From positions 1-11,083 of the forward strand of contig CALBMW010000233.1 of the NCBI GenBank assembly GCA_937896275.1: 11,083 nt of DNA, written 5' to 3'. The position numbers and the translations under genes were made by a program. This document shows positions 1-6,103 of the stretch, one piece after another. The notes beneath the pieces were generated by a model, which was not told the origin of the DNA, ran no database searches, and was given only the letters and a program-made list of their open reading frames with translations. Each line of letters starts with the position of its first letter. The first letter of the stretch is position 1. The DNA comes from an uncultured Myxococcales bacterium (GTDB lineage Bacteria > Myxococcota_A > Bradymonadia > UBA7976 > UBA1532).

Positions 1-54
1 CCACCCGACGCCGCGCCCCCACCCGACGCCGCGCCCCCACCGGACGCCGCGCCC
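1..54 (+). repeat. Three 18-bp tandem repeats encoding PPDAAP
   Basis: The unit CCACCCGACGCCGCGCCC occurs at 1-18 and 19-36 exactly, and at 37-54 with one change (C to G in the second proline codon). It is in frame with the downstream gene, giving PPDAAP three times followed by APDAGP. The array probably continues upstream of the window. It is a flexible linker between an export or lipid anchor and the folded part. Confidence 0.9.
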
Positions 55-2760
55 GCCCCCGACGCCGGACCGCCCCCCCCGGCGACACGATGGTCCGTCA
101 GCGTCCCCGCCGACGCCCCCGACGCCGTCCGCATCACCGCCACCGACGTCGTCACCTATCTGGGCCGCATGGGCCTCGACGCCGCCCCCGCCGACGAACC
201 CGTCGACGACGCCTGCGTCCCGGGCGAGGGCCGCGTCATCTTTGTTGATGCCCCCATCGCCGGCGGCAGCGACCAGACGTGGTCCATCGACGAGACTTGG
301 TGCGAGGCGGGCGGCCGTCGCGTCACGCTCGCCGGCGGCGGCCTGCTGGGTCGCCAATACGCCGCCTACGACTGGCTCTACCGCCTCGGCGTCCGCTTCT
401 TCCACCCCGAGCAGGAGTACGTCCCCACCGCACCGGCCTGGCCCGCCGATCCGGTCCACCGCCGCTTCACCCCCGCCTATCGCTACCGCAGCGTCAGCCT
501 GCACCTGACCCACCCCCTCGAGTTGGGCGACCCGATTCGCCGCGGCGACGCGCGCTACCAAGACGAGGTGCGCCGCTACATCGACTGGGGCATCAAGAAC
601 TTCGCCAGCGCCGGCCTCACGGGCACGGGCGACGCCGACCTCGCGGACTACGGCCTGTTGCGCGGCTTCCCCCGCCAGGCAGGCTTCAGCCTGCACAACC
701 AGCAGCAGGGCGCGAGCTTCATCATCGACCCCGACGATCCCCGCTCCGAGGAGGATCAGATCGCCGCCGCCATCGACGATCGCATGGCCGGCGATCCCAC
801 GCCCGCCATCTTCGGCTTCACCTTCAACCCCAGCGAATTCACGGAGTTGGACGACCGCGACATCGTTCGCCAGCTCTCCTTCATCGCCGACTACATGGCC
901 GAAAACTACCCCGACACCCTCGTCAACTGCATCAACCACGGCACCGCAGGCCCGCCCACCGAGCACTACGGCGTCCGCTACTACGACCTGCCCCAGTTCG
1001 CCCCGCCCAACCTGGGCGTCCGCGTACACACGCTCATGTTCTTCGACCTGCAGCGCCCCGCGCCGGTCTACGGCAACCGCGACTTCCACTTCCTCTACGA
1101 CTTCATGGTGCAGGAGTACCGCCACCGGCCCCTCTGGTACTTCCCCGAGTCCGCTTGGTGGCTGACCTTCGACATCGCCGTGCCGCTCTATCTGCCCATC
1201 GCCATCGAGGCGCGCAGCCGCGACCTCGACCTCATCGACTTCATGCGCACCGACGGCAACCTCATCGGGCACCACGTCTTCGGCACCGGCCACGAGTGGG
1301 GCTATTGGCAAAACGAGTACTGCAGTTACCGCATGGCCGCCGATCCCCACTTCCGCTGGGGCGACTGCCTCGACGACATCACTTGGCCCATGGGCGACGC
1401 GGGCCCGCAGGTGCGCGCGGCGATGGAGGATCTGGTCGCCACGCAGGAGCGGGACGTCATCTACGGCGACATCCTCCGCTATCTGGTAGGCAGCGATCCC
1501 GAGACCGAGGCCGCCCTGGCCGTGGGCGTCCACTTCCACGACTTGCCGCCCGCGGCGCCGGAGATCATGCGCTGGGATCGGGCCGCGATCGAGGCCTGGC
1601 AGGCCCGCGTCGAGCCGGCGCTGCGACGCATGAGCGACGACAACGCACGGATCCTGGCGCGGCTCTCGGCGGTTCGTGACGCCGTGCCCCAAGGCGGGCG
1701 TCCCTTCTTCGACGAGATCGCGGACGGCGTCGAGGTCAACCACCTGCGCGCGCGACACGCGCTGGAGCTCTACGGCGGCCTGGTGCGGCTCCGCGCGTCG
1801 CGGTTGAGCGGCGATCCGGGCCTCGAAGCGACCGCCCGCGCGCTCTTCGCCGACGCGCTGCGCACCACGGCCGAGGCGCTCGACGTGATTCGCCGGCGCG
1901 AGCAGGGCTACCGCTACCGCCCCCTCGAGCGCTCGACGGGCGGCGGGCCGGCGCTGGACGAGGACGACAACTGGACGATCTACCCCTATCGCTACCTGGC
2001 GCGGACGCACCACGCCTACTACTGGACCCGCCCCGATGCGCAGGCGCAGGCCGTGTTCGAGGCGCCGGCCGGCGGCCTGGATCTGGCGGACGCTGTGGTG
2101 GAGATCGCCACGCCAGTGCGCCTCCGCGTGACGGACGCCGATCTCAGGGGGGTCCGCATTGACCTGGGAGACGGCACGATCGTCGAAGACGTGGCGGTCG
2201 AGCACGCCTATGCCGCGCCGGGTGCCTACACGATCACCGTGACCGCCGACGATGACTTCGAGCAGCGCATCACCGTGCTGGCGGTCGAAGCCGAGCGCGA
2301 CACCGGCCTCACCGGCCGCGTCGTGGAGCCCGCCTCGGTCCAGCTCATCACGCAGCTTCTGCCCGGTCTCGCCTTCGGCGCCCTCGACCTTGGCCGCGTC
2401 GGGCTGGGCTTCAGCGGTCTCGCCGACGGACGCGTCGCGCCGGCCCACGTGGTGGTCCTGGACGCCGAGCCGAGCGCCGATGGCCTCGAGACCGCGCCCA
2501 CCCGCGTCACGGTGCCCATCTTCAATCGCGCCGACGGCGCGCCGCTGGCCAGCATCGTGGTCGACGCCATGGTCCTGCGCGCGCCGGCCGGGGGCGCCCC
2601 CACCCTGAGCGGACAACTCGACATCGACAGCGTCGTCTCGGCGCTCGTCGCCGTCGGCGGCTTCGAGGCCCAGGGGGCGCGCGCCATCATCGCGCAATTG
2701 TTGGGTTTTACCCCCGACACGCTGCCCACCCACGTGCCCTTCGAGGGCGCCTTCGAGTAG
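1..2760 (+). CDS. Secreted DUF4838/glycosidase-like protein with PKD domain, 5' end missing
   Basis: The frame is open from base 1 to the TAG at 2758-2760 (919 visible residues). The ATG at 169 is only internal, because coding sequence with a clear linker runs upstream of it, so the true start lies outside the window. Visible residues 1-28 are a PPDAAP-rich linker of the kind that follows lipoprotein signals, so export is likely although no signal peptide is visible. Residues about 95-145 (motifs GLLGRQYAAYDWLYRLGVRFF and EQEYVP) resemble the N-terminal domain of DUF4838 and alpha-glucuronidase-like glycosidases. Residues about 160-490 look like a TIM-barrel-type region rich in Trp, Tyr and His (FTFNPSEF, WYFPESAWWLTFD). 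A PKD-like beta-sandwich (LGDGT, then HAYAAPGAYTITV) lies at about bases 2110-2300. The last about 150 residues match nothing I know. Family recalled from pattern, not searched; the substrate is unknown, probably a polysaccharide. Codon use changes within the gene (see findings). Confidence 0.72.
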   Translation, partial: PPDAAPPPDAAPPPDAAPAPDAGPPPPATRWSVSVPADAPDAVRITATDVVTYLGRMGLDAAPADEPVDDACVPGEGRVIFVDAPIAGGSDQTWSIDETWCEAGGRRVTLAGGGLLGRQYAAYDWLYRLGVRFFHPEQEYVPTAPAWPADPVHRRFTPAYRYRSVSLHLTHPLELGDPIRRGDARYQDEVRRYIDWGIKNFASAGLTGTGDADLADYGLLRGFPRQAGFSLHNQQQGASFIIDPDDPRSEEDQIAAAIDDRMAGDPTPAIFGFTFNPSEFTELDDRDIVRQLSFIADYMAENYPDTLVNCINHGTAGPPTEHYGVRYYDLPQFAPPNLGVRVHTLMFFDLQRPAPVYGNRDFHFLYDFMVQEYRHRPLWYFPESAWWLTFDIAVPLYLPIAIEARSRDLDLIDFMRTDGNLIGHHVFGTGHEWGYWQNEYCSYRMAADPHFRWGDCLDDITWPMGDAGPQVRAAMEDLVATQERDVIYGDILRYLVGSDPETEAALAVGVHFHDLPPAAPEIMRWDRAAIEAWQARVEPALRRMSDDNARILARLSAVRDAVPQGGRPFFDEIADGVEVNHLRARHALELYGGLVRLRASRLSGDPGLEATARALFADALRTTAEALDVIRRREQGYRYRPLERSTGGGPALDEDDNWTIYPYRYLARTHHAYYWTRPDAQAQAVFEAPAGGLDLADAVVEIATPVRLRVTDADLRGVRIDLGDGTIVEDVAVEHAYAAPGAYTITVTADDDFEQRITVLAVEAERDTGLTGRVVEPASVQLITQLLPGLAFGALDLGRVGLGFSGLADGRVAPAHVVVLDAEPSADGLETAPTRVTVPIFNRADGAPLASIVVDAMVLRAPAGGAPTLSGQLDIDSVVSALVAVGGFEAQGARAIIAQLLGFTPDTLPTHVPFEGAFE

Positions 2761-2809
2761 GACCGCGACGCCGTCTCAGGCGCCGCTTCGCTCGACGCGG
2801 TGCCCCCCC

Positions 2810-2840
2810 GGTCGGCGGGCGAGCCCCGAGGCCCCCGACC
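2810..2840. terminator. Possible hairpin between convergent genes
   Basis: GGTCGG at 2810-2815 pairs with CCGACC at 2835-2840. After a one-base bulge at 2816, GGGC (2817-2820) pairs with GCCC (2831-2834), leaving a 10-base loop. It lies in the 106-bp gap between two converging genes, where a bidirectional terminator is expected. No T-tract follows on either strand, so the call is tentative. Confidence 0.25.
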
Positions 2841-2866
2841 AGCGAGAGCGCGGCGATCCCCATGGG

Positions 2867-4519
2867 TCAGTAGCTGAACGCGCTGCCGCCGATGAACTCA
2901 CGCAGCACGCTTGTGGGCGGCACGTCGTCGGGCAACACGGGGATGAACATCTCGATCAGCCGGAGCAGCTGATAGGCCACCTGACGACTCGGGTGCGTGC
3001 GGGGCACCTCGAGCAGGAAGCGCCAGGCGAAGGTGCGCAGCACCGAGGTCTCATAGACCAGCGCCGAGTTGAAGACCACGTCGGCGCTCTCTTGAAAGGG
3101 GAAGATGTGGCGCTCCTCGCCGCGTCGCACGCTCGGCCAACGCGCGATCGTGTCGGCCGCGGTCGTGTTGCGGTAGCGCCGATCGCGCACCAGGCGGCGC
3201 AGCAGGCGCGACTCGGTGGTGGTCAGGCGCGTGTGCTCGTCCACGACCAGCTGGGTCATCGCGCTGACGAAGACCTTGAAGGTCATCGCCGCCGGCAGCG
3301 CGTCGGTGATGTGGGGGTTCAGACCATGAATGCCCTCGAGCAGCAGCACCCGCCCCGGGCCGAGCTGCAGGGTGCGACTCGCCGAGGGATCCGCCCGCCG
3401 TTGGGCGACGAAGTCGAAGCGCGGCACGAGCACCGCCTCGCCGCCCGCCAGCGCGGTGAGCTGCGCGCGCAGCAGCGGCAGATCGAGCGCGTCGACCGCC
3501 TCGAAGTCGAGCTCGCCGTCGGGCTCCGGCGTCATCGCCGCGCGGTCGCGGTAGTAGTCGTCCAGGTTGAGCACCACCGGCTCGATGCCATTGACCCGCA
3601 GCTGCACCGAGAGGCGCTGCCCGAAGGTGGTCTTGCCCGACGACGAGGGGCCCGCGATGCACACGCAGCGAAGCTCGGGGCGACTGGCCACGCGGTCGGC
3701 GATCTCGGCGATCTTCTTCTCGTGCAGCGCCTCGGCCACGCGGACCGTCTCGCCGAAGCGATCCTCGAGCGCCGCCATGTTGAGATCGCCCACCGACGCG
3801 ACACCGACCGTGCGATTCCAGTCGCGCGTCTCGCGATAGGCCTCCCACACGCGGCGCCCGGCCTCGGGGGTCGTCGGCGCGCTCGCCCCGGGGAACAGCA
3901 GGAGCAGCCCGGGCGGATAGGCGATGACGTGCGCGCCGCTGGCGGCCGCGGTGCTCGGCGGGTAGGGGCCGTGGGACAGATCGGTGTGGGTGCCGAGGTG
4001 GATGACCGACAGCAGGGGCGCGACCCAAGCGCGCAGCAGACGTTCGCGCGCGGTGCTGAAGGCCGTGAGCGCGTAGGCGGCCGCCTCGACCGGGATCGTG
4101 CTGGTCACGAGCGGGTGAGCCCCCGCGCACAGCGCCTCGATGTCCTCGGTGAGGGTGGCGGCCAAGGTCTCGAGGGGCGGCGGCGCGCCGTCGGTGGTGC
4201 TGACCTCGTAGAAGTAGCCGCCGAGCAACGACTGACCCACCGCGATGCGCAGGTGCGGGTAGCGTCGAGCGGCCGCCGCGTGCAGCACCAGGCACGCGGC
4301 CCGACGGATCAGGGGCTCGCCTTCGGCCGATCCTGCGATGACGGGCCGCAGGCGAGCGTCGCCGTCCACGGACGTCGACAGGCTGACCAGGTGGTTGTCG
4401 AGCAGAGCCCCCACGATGCGCTCGGTGTGCACGCGCGCCGCCCCGAGGATCGCCTCGATGGGCGTCCCCGCGGGCACGCTGAGCGACTGGCCGTCCATCG
4501 CGATGCGAACGCTGTGCAC
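2867..4519 (-). CDS. TGS-SAD-uridine kinase-like nucleoside kinase
   Basis: A 550-residue cytosolic protein that matches, in domain order and signature phrases, the bacterial nucleoside kinase family with a threonyl-tRNA synthetase-like front end. Residues 1-60 form a TGS domain. Residues 65-240 form a SAD-like (second additional) domain with SLLGGYFYE at 97-105. Residues 285-500 form a P-loop kinase of the uridine kinase/phosphoribulokinase type: Walker A GPSSSGKTT at 290-298, LNLDDYY at 317-323, LLLEGIHGLNP at 392-402 and the lid segment TIARWPSVRRGEE at 457-469. The C-terminus has LREFIGG. Family knowledge predicts phosphorylation of a nucleoside or similar small molecule; the true substrate is not evident. 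The ThrRS HxxxH site is degenerate (Cys76, His80). The GTG start at 4519 is chosen because GGAGG lies 4 bases upstream and the TGS domain begins there. The frame is open to an ATG at 4753, but that would overlap the esterase gene and add 78 residues of low-complexity sequence. Confidence 0.9.
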   Translation of the reverse strand: MHSVRIAMDGQSLSVPAGTPIEAILGAARVHTERIVGALLDNHLVSLSTSVDGDARLRPVIAGSAEGEPLIRRAACLVLHAAAARRYPHLRIAVGQSLLGGYFYEVSTTDGAPPPLETLAATLTEDIEALCAGAHPLVTSTIPVEAAAYALTAFSTARERLLRAWVAPLLSVIHLGTHTDLSHGPYPPSTAAASGAHVIAYPPGLLLLFPGASAPTTPEAGRRVWEAYRETRDWNRTVGVASVGDLNMAALEDRFGETVRVAEALHEKKIAEIADRVASRPELRCVCIAGPSSSGKTTFGQRLSVQLRVNGIEPVVLNLDDYYRDRAAMTPEPDGELDFEAVDALDLPLLRAQLTALAGGEAVLVPRFDFVAQRRADPSASRTLQLGPGRVLLLEGIHGLNPHITDALPAAMTFKVFVSAMTQLVVDEHTRLTTTESRLLRRLVRDRRYRNTTAADTIARWPSVRRGEERHIFPFQESADVVFNSALVYETSVLRTFAWRFLLEVPRTHPSRQVAYQLLRLIEMFIPVLPDDVPPTSVLREFIGGSAFSY

Positions 4520-4523
4520 AGAT

Positions 4524-4528
4524 CCTCC
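4524..4528 (-). promoter_or_regulatory. Ribosome binding site fixing a GTG start
   Basis: The minus strand reads GGAGG, then four bases (ATCT), then GTG at 4519-4517. This is the best Shine-Dalgarno match in the region and supports the GTG over the ATG far upstream or the internal ATG eight codons in. Confidence 0.7.
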
Positions 4529-4543
4529 GTCGGGTGTCCCATC

Positions 4544-4572
4544 TTGATGCACCCGCGCCGAGCAGGCGTCAA
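4544..4572 (-). promoter_or_regulatory. Possible sigma-70 promoter for the nucleoside kinase
   Basis: On the minus strand, TTGACG (4572-4567) is followed after 17 bases by CATCAA (4549-4544). The -35 is a five-of-six consensus match and identical to that of the promoter at 6066-6094, but the -10 is weak. It would start transcription about 18 bases before the GTG. If real, the kinase does not depend on read-through from the esterase gene 134 bp upstream. Confidence 0.35.
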
Positions 4573-4653
4573 GCTGAGCCCACTCGCCGCGCTGGGGCCC
4601 TGCACCCCGCGCTCCGCTCGAGGTCGTCGCCAGCCGCCCCCCGGCCGCCGCCC

Positions 4654-5967
4654 TCACTCCCCGCGATAGTCCTCGGGCCAGCCCCGACAGAACCCACAGT
4701 GCAGCCCGGTGTCGCCCGCCGCGCACGCGTCGCACACCGCATCGTCGAAGCAATCCTCGCCCTGACAGGCGACGTCGTCGGGGAGCGCGTCCCCGAACAC
4801 GAGATCGTGCACCCAGTCTTTGAGCGCCACCCCATCGCTCACCCTGGACCCATAGAACGGATAGAGAATGACGCAGTGCACCGGGCCCGGCGCGAGGTAG
4901 TACCTGAAGTTCTCGGCGGCCGCCCGAATGTCGTCCATGCGCTCCCGCGCCAGTCGGGGCCAGTCCGCGGCGTCGCCGCCGAGGGCCGTGTAGTAGAAGG
5001 TCTGGTCCTTGTCGAAGGCCGACGTGTAGTGCGCGAAGCGATGCTGGGGGAAGGTCTCGGCCACGCCCGCGTACACGTCGACCAGCGTCTTGTCCCGCAG
5101 ATCGCCCTGCAGCCGCTCCACGAAGTCGGGCAGCCCGGCGGCCGCGTCCCAGCTGGGCAGGGCCTCCTCGAACCAGGTGTCGGTGATGATGCCGGCGCCC
5201 GAGTCACCCAGCACGCTCAGGCGCGCCTCGGGGTAGTGCCGCGCGATGAACGCCGAGTGCACGATGGCGCCGTAGCTGCCCGCGCTGCAGCCGGTGACCA
5301 GCACCTCCTCGACGTCCGGATAGCGGGCGTAGACCCAGTTGAGCGCGGCGTTCGCGTTCACCAGCCCCTTGTGGTTGATGACCACGCCGTTGCCGTAGTC
5401 GGTGACCTTGTTGCCCCAGTGCAGGTCTCCCGTGCAGTAGGGCACGTGCACGAAGGTCCAGTCCCCCACGGGGTTGGCAGGATCCGCGGGATCGTAGAGA
5501 CCACCCAACAGGCCGCCGTCCACCGCCGCCTCCACCTGCGGCAGCGTCGTCGCCTCCTCGTTGAAGATGGCGCCCGCCGCTGAGCACGTCAGCGAGTCCC
5601 AACACGCGCCGCCGCCGGCGAAGTCGACCACCAGCCGCTTGGGATCACCGCCGCGGGCGAAGAAGTGGAAGGGCGTGCCGCGGCTGCAGAGGGTGTCGCC
5701 GCCCGGATCGACCTGCACGAACTCTCCAGCCGGGGGCGCGGGCGGCAGGCCGTCGGCCGGTGGGGCCTCGGAGCCGGCATCGGGGACGGGCGCGGCACCG
5801 TCGGGGACCGGCGCGGCGGCGTCGTCCCCCGAGGCGGCGTCGACGACCGTCGAGTCGACCTGCACGACGGCGCCGTCCTGTCCCTCGGCTGGCTGGCTGG
5901 CGCCGTCGTCGTCACAGGCGAGCGCGAAGATCATCAGCGGGGCCATCAGGGCTGCACGGCGAAACAT
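4654..5967 (-). CDS. Pectin acetylesterase-family lipoprotein (PAE/Notum-type hydrolase)
   Basis: A 437-residue exported serine esterase. Residues 1-18 form a lipoprotein signal (MFRRA, hydrophobic stretch, FALAC) with Cys18 as the predicted lipidated residue, followed by DDD. Residues 19-82 are an acidic Asp/Ala/Pro linker. From residue 83 the protein follows the pectin acetylesterase/Notum family: FAGGGACW (116-123, oxyanion-hole loop), NHKGLVNANAALNWV (198-212), nucleophile motif GCSAGSYG (226-233, Ser228), probable Asp in AFDKDQTFY (Asp319) and His in PGPVHC (His364). Six cysteines cluster in the last 40 residues. The family removes acyl groups from pectin or other substrates; the actual ester is unknown. 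The ATG at 5967 is preferred over the one at 6030 because GGAG lies 6 bases before it and the lipoprotein signal starts there. The stop is 134 bp upstream of the kinase start on the same strand. Confidence 0.88.
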   Translation of the reverse strand: MFRRAALMAPLMIFALACDDDGASQPAEGQDGAVVQVDSTVVDAASGDDAAAPVPDGAAPVPDAGSEAPPADGLPPAPPAGEFVQVDPGGDTLCSRGTPFHFFARGGDPKRLVVDFAGGGACWDSLTCSAAGAIFNEEATTLPQVEAAVDGGLLGGLYDPADPANPVGDWTFVHVPYCTGDLHWGNKVTDYGNGVVINHKGLVNANAALNWVYARYPDVEEVLVTGCSAGSYGAIVHSAFIARHYPEARLSVLGDSGAGIITDTWFEEALPSWDAAAGLPDFVERLQGDLRDKTLVDVYAGVAETFPQHRFAHYTSAFDKDQTFYYTALGGDAADWPRLARERMDDIRAAAENFRYYLAPGPVHCVILYPFYGSRVSDGVALKDWVHDLVFGDALPDDVACQGEDCFDDAVCDACAAGDTGLHCGFCRGWPEDYRGE

Positions 5968-5973
5968 GGGAAT

Positions 5974-5977
5974 CTCC
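5974..5977 (-). promoter_or_regulatory. Ribosome binding site of the esterase lipoprotein
   Basis: GGAG on the minus strand with a 6-base spacer to the ATG at 5967-5965. It decides between this start and the upstream in-frame ATG at 6030, which would put 21 Arg/Ala-rich residues ahead of the lipoprotein signal. Confidence 0.65.
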
Positions 5978-6006
5978 AGACGACGCGGCACACGCGCCGC
6001 GCGCGC

Positions 6007-6036
6007 AGCATATCGACCGGTGAGGGGCAAGGGCAG
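6007..6036 (-). promoter_or_regulatory. Possible promoter of the esterase gene
   Basis: On the minus strand, TATGCT (6012-6007) is a four-of-six -10 match preceded after 18 bases by a weak -35, CTGCCC (6036-6031). The distance to the ATG would leave a leader of about 30-35 bases containing the ribosome binding site. It sits back to back with the plus-strand promoter at 6066-6094. Confidence 0.35.
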
Positions 6037-6065
6037 CCCGCGCGCGCGGCCCCTGCGCCCCCACC

Positions 6066-6094
6066 TTGACGGCCGCCCGGCGCCTCCCTATCGT
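6066..6094 (+). promoter_or_regulatory. Sigma-70-type promoter of the sulfatase-fold gene
   Basis: TTGACG (6066-6071), an exact 17-base spacer, and TATCGT (6089-6094). The -35 matches consensus at five of six positions, the -10 at four of six, with the ideal spacing. Transcription would begin near 6101, only a few bases before the TTG at 6104, which suggests a leaderless or near-leaderless message. Confidence 0.55.
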
Positions 6095-6103
6095 CCCGGC
6101 GCC

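Noticed and set aside
2993..4669. A 558-codon open frame on the plus strand opposite the nucleoside kinase
   Set aside because: Arg/Gly/His-rich composition, no recognisable motif, and the opposite strand carries a clear kinase family. Long antisense frames are expected at this GC content.
4534..5583. Plus-strand frame of 349 codons opposite the esterase
   Set aside because: No family features, while the minus strand encodes the lipoprotein signal and catalytic motifs.
5561..6103. N-terminal extension of the sulfatase-fold protein upstream of TTG 6104
   Set aside because: It overlaps the coding start of the esterase on the other strand, has Ser/Arg/Pro-rich antisense composition, and lies upstream of the best promoter.
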